A stretch of 12,111 nt of DNA from JAOUEA01 sp046732015. Its GTDB lineage: Bacteria; Actinomycetota; UBA4738; HRBIN12. The stretch covers positions 1 through 12,111 of the forward strand of contig JBKPMF010000267.1 of NCBI GenBank assembly GCA_046732015.1. Direction: 5' to 3'. The first letter of the stretch is position 1; every line of letters begins with the position of its first letter. Shown in pieces: positions 7,363 through 12,111 of this stretch. The notes below the pieces were generated by a model, which did not search any database, was not told the DNA's origin, and saw only the letters and a program-made list of their open reading frames with translations. The position numbers and the translations under genes were made by a program.

Positions 7363-8481
7363 ATGGACGAGCCCACCGGGACCGAGCAGCTCCGACACAC
7401 CCCGCTCGAGGCTGAGCACCAGGCACTGGGCGCCAAGATGGGGCCCTTCGCCGGCTGGAACATGCCGATCGAGTACACCGGCGCGCTCAAGGAACACGAA
7501 GCGGTGCGTGAACGCGTCGGCCTGTTCGACCTCACACACCTGGGCAAGGTCGAGGTGACCGGGCCGGGGGCGCTGAGCTTGCTGCAATCGGTGGTGACGA
7601 ACGACCTGGAGAAGGCCGCCGTGGGCGAGGCGCTCTACAACCTCGTCCTCAACGAGGGCGGCGGGGTGATCGAGGACCTGATCGTCTACCGGCTGGGGCC
7701 GGAGCGCTCCTTCGTGGTGCCGAACGCGGCGAACGCCCAACGGGTGCTGCAGATCTTCGAGGAGACGCCGGCCGAGGGCCGTGTCCACCTGATGTACCAC
7801 CAGGATTGGTGCTTCCTGGCGGTGCAGGGGCCGCAGTCGGTGCACGTGATGCAGCAGCTGTTCCCCGAAGCGGGCGATCTGGCGTTCATGCAGTGCGTCG
7901 AATCGGAGTTCCGGCGGCGGCCGGTGATCGTGACACGGTCGGGCTACACCGGCGAGGTGGGGTTCGAGCTGTTCACCTACCAGGACGTCGCGAAGCAGCT
8001 GTGGGCGGCGCTCTCCGAGGCCATGGAGCCGTTCGGGGGCATGCCGTGCGGGCTGGCCGCGCGCGACGTGCTCCGGTTGGAGATGGGCTACCCGCTCTAC
8101 GGCCAGGACCTGTTCGAGTCGGTGACGGCGCTCGAGGCCGGTCTCGGGTGGGCGGTGAGCTTCGACAAGGGTGAGTTCCGTGGGCGACGGTCGCTGCTCG
8201 ATCAGAAGGACGAGGGGTTGCCGAGCCGCTTGCGTGGCCTGCGGATGCACGAGCGCCGGCACATCCCCCGCGCCGACTACCCGGTGTTCGTCGATGACCG
8301 CCTGGTCGGCGCGGTGACGTCGGGGACGTTCTCACCGCTGCTCGGCACGGGGATCGCGCTGGCCTACCTGTGGCCCGCCGACGCGGTCGCGCTGGGCGAC
8401 ACCGTCGAGGTCGACATCCGCGGGCGGCGGGGCAAGGCCGAGGTCGTGCGTCCGCCGTTCGTGGATCGCAACCCTCGCTGA
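7363..8481 (+). CDS. gcvT: Aminomethyltransferase, glycine cleavage system T protein
   Basis: GcvT releases ammonia from the aminomethyl-lipoyl arm of GcvH and passes the one-carbon unit to tetrahydrofolate, giving methylene-THF. The 372-residue length is normal. Signatures in order are LGAKMGPFAGWNMPIEY, GLFDLTHLGKVEVTG, LYNLVLNEGGGVIEDLIVYR with the catalytic Asp105, VIVTRSGYTGEVGFELF, DVLRLEMGYPLYGQDL and a C-terminal beta-barrel domain ending at VDRNPR. The SGYTGE and LRLE motifs argue for true GcvT over the YgfZ-like folate proteins. I prefer the ATG at 7363, just ahead of the conserved N-terminus; in-frame GTG 7333, ATG 7339 and ATG 7354 are alternatives, none with a clear ribosome site. 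No gcvH or gcvP is in the window. The divergent lpd would supply the shared L protein. Confidence 0.93.
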   Translation: MDEPTGTEQLRHTPLEAEHQALGAKMGPFAGWNMPIEYTGALKEHEAVRERVGLFDLTHLGKVEVTGPGALSLLQSVVTNDLEKAAVGEALYNLVLNEGGGVIEDLIVYRLGPERSFVVPNAANAQRVLQIFEETPAEGRVHLMYHQDWCFLAVQGPQSVHVMQQLFPEAGDLAFMQCVESEFRRRPVIVTRSGYTGEVGFELFTYQDVAKQLWAALSEAMEPFGGMPCGLAARDVLRLEMGYPLYGQDLFESVTALEAGLGWAVSFDKGEFRGRRSLLDQKDEGLPSRLRGLRMHERRHIPRADYPVFVDDRLVGAVTSGTFSPLLGTGIALAYLWPADAVALGDTVEVDIRGRRGKAEVVRPPFVDRNPR

Positions 8482-8489
8482 GTCGGCCC

Positions 8490-9194
8490 CTATCGGATGC
8501 CCGGTCGGGCGGCGGCGGCCACCATGTCCGGCACCGAGGCGTCGCCGAAGCTGGTGTGGTGGATCAGGTGCGGCAGGATCGATCGCGCCCGCAAGGAGTC
8601 CCGCATCACCGCCACCACCACGTAGAGCCCCGAGGACGGGATCCCCATCCGGCGCACCGGGCCGAACCCGGGCGCCGCGACGAAGTACGCCCATCGTGTG
8701 GGGGTTCCTCGAACGTTGCAGGTGCCCTGACCCTTCGCCATGTAGTCGCCGTCCCGAGGCCTGCCGATCCCGAACGACGGGCGATTGTCCAGGAGCACGC
8801 GACGGGTCTCGGCCCGGCAGGCCTTCGATTGGGTCAGCCGGGACAGTACCGGGCCGTTCGCGGCCAGGTAGTAGAAGTCGGACGGCACCCCGACCTGCGT
8901 GGCGTCGACCCACGTGGCCGACATGCCGGCGATCGAGCCGTCCATCCGCCGCCAGGCCTCCGGGCGCGGCGAGGCCAGGAACCCGGCGCGGGCATCGTCG
9001 ACGTCGGCCGCCGGCACCGCATCCCAGCCGTCGGGCACCATGGCGCGCACCTGTCCCACCGTGATCTCGGTGAACGGAGAGGCAGAGGCTTCGATCGTGA
9101 TGGGCTGGGCGACGAGGCCGGCGTCGATCGAGGAGGGTGGTGTACACCCGGCGCCCAAGAGGGCGATCGCCGAACCGAAGATGATTCTCCGCAC
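8490..9194 (-). CDS. Predicted secreted lipoprotein, unknown function
   Basis: I do not recognise a family. The 234-residue product starts with a short signal-like segment, RRIIFGSAIALLGAGCTPPS: a positive end, a hydrophobic run and a Cys at about residue 17. The bases before the Cys (Leu-Gly-Ala-Gly) are a loose rather than textbook lipobox. The mature part starts Ser/Pro-rich and continues as a globular domain (ITVGQVRAMVPDGWDAVPAA, then PSDFYYLAANGPVLSRL). Besides the lipobox Cys there are Cys in SKACRAETRR and GQGTCNVRGT that could form a disulfide outside the cell. The start is a GTG with GAGGG 6 nt upstream. The stop is TAG, 8 nt from the convergent gcvT stop. It could also be a signal-peptide protein without lipid. 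Confidence 0.75.
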   Translation of the reverse strand: MRRIIFGSAIALLGAGCTPPSSIDAGLVAQPITIEASASPFTEITVGQVRAMVPDGWDAVPAADVDDARAGFLASPRPEAWRRMDGSIAGMSATWVDATQVGVPSDFYYLAANGPVLSRLTQSKACRAETRRVLLDNRPSFGIGRPRDGDYMAKGQGTCNVRGTPTRWAYFVAAPGFGPVRRMGIPSSGLYVVVAVMRDSLRARSILPHLIHHTSFGDASVPDMVAAAARPGIR

Positions 9195-9200
9195 GCAGGA

Positions 9201-9205
9201 CCCTC
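9201..9205 (-). promoter_or_regulatory. Ribosome binding site of the lipoprotein gene
   Basis: The minus strand has GAGGG followed by 6 nt and the GTG at 9194. This supports the GTG start, which also gives the only signal-like N-terminus. Confidence 0.5.
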
Positions 9206-9275
9206 GGACGAGGATAGCCGCGCCGGGCGGGTGACGCCATAGTTCCGATGGAGGGGTCGGGCCGACAGATCGGGC

Positions 9276-10472
9276 TCAGGCGGCGCCGGCGGGCCTCACC
9301 GCGAGGCGCTGACCCGCCTGAGAGGGGATGCAGAACGCCGCCCTGGTGCCGCCGCCCGGGATCGGGTCGGCCCACAGGATGCCCCCGTGCTCCACCACCA
9401 TCTGGCGGGCGAGGTGGAGGCCGACGCCGACCCCGGCCTTCTCCTTGCGCAGGGTGGCTTCGCCGGTCGAGAACGGTTCTTCGAACGACTGGACGGCCAC
9501 CGCGCGGTCCAGCCCCTCACCGCGGTCGGTGATCATCACGACCACCCCTTCGTCGAGGTTGCGGGCGAGGAGTTCCACTGGACGCCCGGGCGGGGAGTAC
9601 CGGCAGGCGTTGTCCAGCAGTTCCCGCACCACACCGCCGATCCGCGCCCCGTCGGCGATCGCCACCAGCTGTTCGGCGATCGTGTCGTCGATCTCGACCT
9701 GCGGGTAGGCAAGCCGGCTCTCGTCGACCGCGTGGCGCAGCAGCGGCGCCAGGTCGACCTCGGCGAGATTCAACTCGAACGTGCCGCGCTCGAGCTCGGC
9801 GATCGTGATGATCTCGTCGACGATGGCCATCAGCTTGTCGAGCGAGGCCTGGAGCTGGGACAGGAACTCGGAGCGCTCGTGGTCGGGGACCGACGGATTG
9901 CGCAGCACGTAGGCGATGCCCTTGGCCACCGTCACCGGGGTCCGCAGCTCGTGGGAGATGTTCGCCAGGAAATCGGCCTTGGCCGAGGTGCCCTGGGTGA
10001 CGCTGTCCTTCACGCGGGCGAGCTCGGCCTCGAGCTCGCCGGCACGGGCCAGCGCCCGGGCGAGTTCTTCACCGAGGCGCCCCGCCACCGAGGCGGAGAA
10101 CGACACCGACCCCGAAGCCGCGTTCCGGATGGCGGCCAGGAGCTCGTCGGGGGAGTCCTCCTTGGTGAGGTAGCCCGCAGCGCCGGCGGTCAGGACCTCG
10201 GCCACCCGTCCGGGGTCGCGGCCCACCGTCCACACCAGCACCTTCGAATCGGGAGAGGTGGCCCGCATCCGCTTGATGAACTCGACCCCGCCCAGTCCCT
10301 CGAGATCGAGCTCGCACACCACCACGTCGGGGCGCGTGCGGGCCGCCATCTCGACGGCCCGGAACGCGTCGGTGGTGACCTCCACCGCCAGGTCGGCGCC
10401 GGCGCGCAGGAAGTGGTACTGGAGCCGAGCCAGTTCGTCGGCGGAATCGCAGATGAGGACGTTCAGGGACAT
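9276..10472 (-). CDS. Soluble sensor histidine kinase with N-terminal degenerate receiver domain
   Basis: This 398-residue cytoplasmic kinase has no membrane segments. Residues 1-~120 form a receiver-like domain: Asp9 is kept, but its acidic partner is Ser10. The phosphoacceptor position in VVVCELDLEGLGG is Glu54 rather than Asp, while Thr82 and Lys104 (YLTKED) are conserved. A short helical, probably coiled-coil linker (~130-160) leads to a HisKA domain with the H-box FLANISHELRTPVTVAKG (His174). The ATP-binding domain has RELLDNACRYS (Asn288), DRGEGL (316-321) and KAGVGVGLHLARQMVVEHGG. I chose the ATG at 10472 because the receiver begins there and AAAGGG lies just upstream; the frame stays open to 11348 only as an Arg/Pro-rich shadow. 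It follows the response regulator gene by 53 nt, probably in one transcript, so they are likely partners. The input signal is unknown. Confidence 0.92.
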   Translation of the reverse strand: MSLNVLICDSADELARLQYHFLRAGADLAVEVTTDAFRAVEMAARTRPDVVVCELDLEGLGGVEFIKRMRATSPDSKVLVWTVGRDPGRVAEVLTAGAAGYLTKEDSPDELLAAIRNAASGSVSFSASVAGRLGEELARALARAGELEAELARVKDSVTQGTSAKADFLANISHELRTPVTVAKGIAYVLRNPSVPDHERSEFLSQLQASLDKLMAIVDEIITIAELERGTFELNLAEVDLAPLLRHAVDESRLAYPQVEIDDTIAEQLVAIADGARIGGVVRELLDNACRYSPPGRPVELLARNLDEGVVVMITDRGEGLDRAVAVQSFEEPFSTGEATLRKEKAGVGVGLHLARQMVVEHGGILWADPIPGGGTRAAFCIPSQAGQRLAVRPAGAA

Positions 10473-10525
10473 GGCCCTTTGGATATCGGGCAGGTCGGCA
10501 GGCGGGTTAAGTCGAAGGTTCGAGG

Positions 10526-11170
10526 TCAGTGCACGATGCCGGTGCGGATCGCGATGGCCACGGCCTGCGCCCGGTCGTTCGCGCTGAGCTTCTCGAAGAT
10601 GCGCTCGAGGTGGGTCTTCACCGTGTGCGGGGAGATGCCCAGGTCGCTGGCGACCTGGCGCGTGGTGGCGCCGTCGGCGACCTTCTGCAGGATCTCGCGC
10701 TCGCGCTTGGACAGCGGCGCGGCCTTCGGGGCATCGGAATCGCCCAGGCGGACCTCCTCGATGAAGGTCTTCGTGAGCTGGGGGTGGATCACGGCGTTGC
10801 CCTCGATCGCGTTCTTCGCCGCGTCGACCAGTGCATCCGGCGAGGCGTCCTTCAGCAGGTAGCCGGAGACCCCGGCTTGGATCGCGTCGGAGATGGCACC
10901 GCGGGACTCGTCGATCGTGATGAGGATGATCTTGGTGGTGGGGGCGGCCTGGCGGATGCGCCGCGTTGCCTCGATGCCGTCCATCCCGGGCATGCGGACG
11001 TCCATGAACACCACGTCGGGGGTCAGCTCGCGGGCACGTTCCACGGCTTCCTCTCCGCTGGCGGCCTCGCCCACCACGACCACGACCTCGTCGGAGAGTT
11101 CGAGTGCGGTGCGGAGACCTTCGCGGGTGACCGGATGGTCGTCCACGATGAGGGCTCGGATCGGAGACAT
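10526..11170 (-). CDS. NarL/LuxR-family response regulator
   Basis: This 214-residue DNA-binding regulator has an intact receiver domain: the acidic pair Asp10-Asp11, the phosphoacceptor Asp57 in VVFMDVRMPGMDG, Thr in IILITIDESRG and Lys in GYLLKDASPDAL. A linker (~130-150) is followed by a LuxR-type helix-turn-helix: PLSKREREILQKVADGATTR, QVASDLGISPHTVKTHLERI. The ATG at 11170 is preceded by GGAAGGAG on the minus strand with a 10-nt gap from GGAG, which fixes the start; the frame upstream to 11869 is a shadow. It lies upstream of the histidine kinase in the same orientation and divergent from the DUF59 gene. A direct repeat overlapping its ribosome site may be an operator for itself or another regulator. 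Targets are unknown. Confidence 0.95.
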   Translation of the reverse strand: MSPIRALIVDDHPVTREGLRTALELSDEVVVVVGEAASGEEAVERARELTPDVVFMDVRMPGMDGIEATRRIRQAAPTTKIILITIDESRGAISDAIQAGVSGYLLKDASPDALVDAAKNAIEGNAVIHPQLTKTFIEEVRLGDSDAPKAAPLSKREREILQKVADGATTRQVASDLGISPHTVKTHLERIFEKLSANDRAQAVAIAIRTGIVH

Positions 11171-11184
11171 CGCCGGGCTGCTCC

Positions 11185-11214
11185 TTCCGTTCGGGGAAGT
11201 ATTCCGTTTGGGGA
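11185..11214. repeat. 13-nt tandem direct repeat in a divergent regulatory region
   Basis: TTCCGTTCGGGGA at 11185-11197 and TTCCGTTTGGGGA at 11202-11214 match at 12 of 13 positions and start 17 nt apart. The first copy overlaps the complement of the response regulator's ribosome site (11181-11188). The second overlaps a candidate -35 box of the DUF59 gene. Paired direct repeats between divergent promoters are typical of operator sites. Which protein binds is not shown; self-regulation by the NarL-type regulator is one possibility. Confidence 0.55.
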
Positions 11215-11236
11215 CGTACGATGGACGCTGTAAGGA
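11208..11236 (+). promoter_or_regulatory. Candidate promoter of the DUF59 gene
   Basis: TTGGGG (11208-11213) and TAAGGA (11231-11236) are separated by 17 nt, giving a predicted start near 11243 and a ~20-nt leader before the ATG at 11264. The -35 box is a partial match only. An alternative -10, TACGAT at 11217-11222, lacks a good -35 box. Confidence 0.35.
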
Positions 11237-11263
11237 TAGGACGACTCGAGGCGGGAAGCGCAC

Positions 11264-11668
11264 ATGCAGGAAGAATTCGCAACCGAGACCGACACACAGG
11301 CGATCGAGGCTCAGGAGGCCGAGACCACCCAGAACGCCGGTGCGGCAAGCACCGACGGGACAGGGTCCTCGACCAAGGACGCCATCCTCGAGGCCCTGAA
11401 GAACGTCATCGACCCCGAGCTGGGGCTGAACATCGTCGACCTGGGGCTGGTGTACGACGTGCAACTGGATGAGCAGGGCGACGTCGACATCCAGTACTCG
11501 CTCACCACGATGGGATGCCCCATCGGTCCCATGATCGAAGACCAGATGCGGGGATTCCTCCGAGGCGTGCCTGGGGTCGGCGAAGTGCGTCCCGAGTTCG
11601 TGATCCGGCCGCCGTGGACCCCCGAGATGATGTCGGACGAGGCCAAGGCGTCGCTCGGCATCTTCTGA
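11264..11668 (+). CDS. MIP18/DUF59-family iron-sulfur cluster assembly protein
   Basis: This 134-residue protein belongs to the DUF59/MIP18 (SufT/PaaD-like) family, which assists maturation of iron-sulfur proteins in the cytoplasm. Residues 1-37 are an acidic, Ala/Thr/Gln-rich, probably disordered tail. The core begins DAILEALKNVIDPELGLNIV, then DLGLVYDVQLDEQGD and TTMGCPIGPMIEDQM with the conserved Cys85. The C-terminal PPWTPEMMSDEAKASLGIF matches the usual family ending (Trp-Xaa-Pro ... LG). The ATG at 11264 is the first sensible start, with a weak purine-rich GGCGGGAAG upstream. It is not inside a visible suf operon here. Its nearest plus-strand neighbour is a sulfurtransferase, so a shared sulfur/Fe-S theme is possible, but an own promoter and leader separate the two genes. 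Confidence 0.93.
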   Translation: MQEEFATETDTQAIEAQEAETTQNAGAASTDGTGSSTKDAILEALKNVIDPELGLNIVDLGLVYDVQLDEQGDVDIQYSLTTMGCPIGPMIEDQMRGFLRGVPGVGEVRPEFVIRPPWTPEMMSDEAKASLGIF

Positions 11669-11693
11669 CCGGTGCCGCCGCGAAAGGCTCGCC

Positions 11694-11722
11694 TTGACGC
11701 TGGCTGGCCCCTGCGGTACGTA
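11694..11722 (+). promoter_or_regulatory. Sigma70-like promoter for the sulfurtransferase leader
   Basis: TTGACG (11694-11699), a 17-nt spacer and TACGTA (11717-11722) form the best housekeeping-type promoter I see in the window. It starts 25 nt after the DUF59 stop. Transcription from about 11729 would give a ~240-nt untranslated leader before the sulfurtransferase ATG at 11971, long enough for leader control. Confidence 0.5.
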
Positions 11723-11735
11723 TTGCACCTGCAAT
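11722..11735. promoter_or_regulatory. Palindrome at the predicted transcription start (candidate operator)
   Basis: ATTGCACCTGCAAT is a perfect 6-bp inverted repeat around a CC centre. It begins at the last base of the -10 box and covers the expected start site, a common repressor position. Its core TGCACCTGC recurs exactly at 11847-11855, and the complement AGGTGCA is at 11768-11774, so part of the signal may be leader RNA pairing rather than an operator. Confidence 0.4.
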
Positions 11736-11767
11736 TCCGACCGGAGGGCCGTGATCTGATCCGCACG

Positions 11768-11853
11768 AGGTGCATCGGGGTGGTGGGGGCGATGATCCCG
11801 TCTCGCCTGTGTTGTATGCCCGAGCGCGCCCACCGGGGGGCGCCGATGCACCT
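11768..11853 (+). promoter_or_regulatory. Long inverted repeat (leader RNA stem-loop) enclosing the Cys-Cys short ORF
   Basis: AGGTGCATCGG (11768-11778) is perfectly complementary to CCGATGCACCT (11843-11853). Inside it, GGTGGGGGCG (11782-11791) pairs with CGCGCCCACC (11825-11834) at 9 of 10 positions. The 33-nt terminal loop (11792-11824) starts with the short ORF's ATG and holds two adjacent TGT codons. The inner stem would hide the G-rich stretch before that ATG. The pairing is seen directly; a role in RNA control of the downstream gene is inferred. It matches no riboswitch class I recognise. Confidence 0.5.
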
Positions 11854-11863
11854 GCGGCCATAG
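11792..11863 (+). CDS. Candidate leader peptide with tandem cysteines (23 aa)
   Basis: From the ATG at 11792 the frame reads MIPSRLCCMPERAHRGAPMH followed by LRP and TAG. Tandem Cys codons TGT-TGT lie at 11810-11815, and TGT is the less GC-rich Cys codon in this G+C-rich context. A G-rich stretch upstream could serve as ribosome site; in-frame GTGs at 11780 and 11783, with GAGG at 11767-11770, are alternative starts. The frame is open back to 11672, before the predicted promoter, so the longer version is unlikely to be made. Cys-rich short ORFs ahead of cysA-type sulfur genes are known as cysteine-responsive attenuators in mycobacteria. This one has two Cys rather than a long run, so the call is tentative. 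Confidence 0.4.
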   Translation: MIPSRLCCMPERAHRGAPMHLRP

Positions 11864-11900
11864 CTCCACCGCCCGGAACCCATCGCTCCGATCACCGCCG

Positions 11901-11920
11901 ACGGCCGCATCTGCGGCCGT
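11901..11920 (+). terminator. GC hairpin, candidate attenuator terminator upstream of the sulfurtransferase gene
   Basis: ACGGCCGC and GCGGCCGT form a perfect 8-bp stem with loop ATCT, followed by the weakly T-rich TCATCGTTTC. The U tract is poor, as is common in actinobacteria, so it could be an intrinsic terminator, a pause site or only an RNA fold. The CTGCGGCC of its loop and 3' arm (11911-11918) is repeated at 11852-11859, next to the short ORF's stop. TGCGGCC of that copy (11853-11859) can pair with GGCCGCA of the 5' arm (11903-11909), an antiterminator-like alternative. A second, weaker 7-bp hairpin (11931-11949) precedes the ribosome site. Confidence 0.5.
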
Positions 11921-11955
11921 TCATCGTTTCCCGGCTCCGCGAGGGCCGGCGCACC

Positions 11956-11963
11956 GGAAGGAG
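11956..11963 (+). promoter_or_regulatory. Strong ribosome binding site of the sulfurtransferase gene
   Basis: GGAAGGAG lies 7 nt before the ATG at 11971, the best Shine-Dalgarno match on the plus strand of this window. The hairpin at 11931-11949 ends 6 nt upstream and leaves it exposed. Confidence 0.75.
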
Positions 11964-11970
11964 AAGGTCC

Positions 11971-12111
11971 ATGGCCGACTACGCGAAGCCGGAGGTGCTG
12001 GTCAGCACCGACTGGCTCGAAGATCACCTCGACGATCCGAACGTGCGGATCATCGAGGTCGACGAAGACACCGCGTCCTACGACAAGGGGCATGTGCGCA
12101 ACGCCCTGAAG
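11971..12111 (+). CDS. Thiosulfate sulfurtransferase (rhodanese, SseA/CysA type), 3' truncated
   Basis: Only the first 47 residues are present. VLVSTDWLEDHLDDPNVRII followed by EVDEDTASYDKGHVRNALK closely matches the start of actinobacterial two-domain rhodaneses annotated SseA or CysA (M. tuberculosis CysA2/CysA3 begin with a similar VLVSADWAES and EVDEDTSAYD). These cytoplasmic enzymes move sulfane sulfur from thiosulfate to cyanide or thiol acceptors, and in actinobacteria they are linked to sulfur and cysteine metabolism. The active-site Cys would lie in the second domain, outside the window. The start is set by GGAAGGAG 7 nt upstream. The long leader with promoter, Cys-codon ORF and hairpin suggests control by sulfur or cysteine supply. 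Confidence 0.9.
   Translation, partial: MADYAKPEVLVSTDWLEDHLDDPNVRIIEVDEDTASYDKGHVRNALK

Noticed and set aside
9195..9275. A terminator or strong promoter between the histidine kinase and lipoprotein genes
   Set aside because: Only a 4-bp hairpin near the kinase stop and a lone TATCCT without a good -35 box are present, too weak to list.
10473..11348. Upstream extension of the histidine kinase frame to 690 codons
   Set aside because: This part is a low-complexity shadow of the response regulator in another frame; the receiver domain starts at the ATG at 10472 with a ribosome site.
11672..11791. A longer version of the short ORF starting at GTG 11672
   Set aside because: It begins before the predicted promoter, has no ribosome site and shows no conserved-looking sequence.
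11171..11869. Upstream extension of the response regulator frame
   Set aside because: It is antisense to the DUF59 gene and has no domain; GGAAGGAG before 11170 fixes the start.
11729..11970. A SAM-type riboswitch upstream of the sulfurtransferase gene
   Set aside because: I could not find the conserved core or kink-turn of SAM-I or SAM-IV. The Cys-codon ORF and competing hairpins explain the leader better.

Overview
The window is G+C-rich, roughly two thirds by eye and not computed. It uses many GTG starts and packs genes with overlapping starts and stops. Together with an SseA/CysA-type sulfurtransferase, an actinobacterial-style DUF59 protein and an M. tuberculosis-like LipB, this suggests an Actinomycetota chromosome. 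I cannot name the genus; a non-streptomycete lineage such as Acidimicrobiia is a guess. I see no insertion sequences, phage genes, CRISPR arrays, tRNAs or rRNAs.

Layout. At the left edge (+) is the C-terminal part of an exopolysaccharide polyprenyl-glycosylphosphotransferase. Its stop codon overlaps the stop of a convergent minus-strand operon running 7267 to 866: lpd (E3), E1 alpha, E1 beta, E2, lipB, SAM methyltransferase. This operon encodes a complete 2-oxo acid dehydrogenase complex plus the octanoyltransferase that helps lipoylate its E2. The E3 gene carries an in-frame TAG at codon 28, inside the FAD-binding fold, while the rest of the gene looks intact. Divergent from lpd is gcvT (+), whose glycine cleavage system would normally share the same E3. 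It is followed by a convergent predicted lipoprotein of unknown function. Next, on the minus strand, is a two-component pair: a NarL/LuxR response regulator, then a soluble histidine kinase whose N-terminal receiver domain lacks the phosphoacceptor Asp (Glu instead).

On the right (+) is a DUF59/MIP18 iron-sulfur assembly protein, divergent from the response regulator across a spacer holding a 13-nt direct repeat. A leader of about 300 nt then precedes a thiosulfate sulfurtransferase gene cut by the window edge. The leader has a good sigma70-like promoter with a palindrome at the expected start site, a short ORF with tandem Cys codons inside a long inverted repeat, and a GC hairpin. The 5' arm of that hairpin can also pair with a segment next to the short ORF's stop codon. 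This is the architecture of a cysteine-sensing attenuator.

The most noteworthy items are the putative Cys attenuator (about 11694-11970), the nonsense codon in lpd (7184-7186), and the degenerate receiver fused to the kinase.
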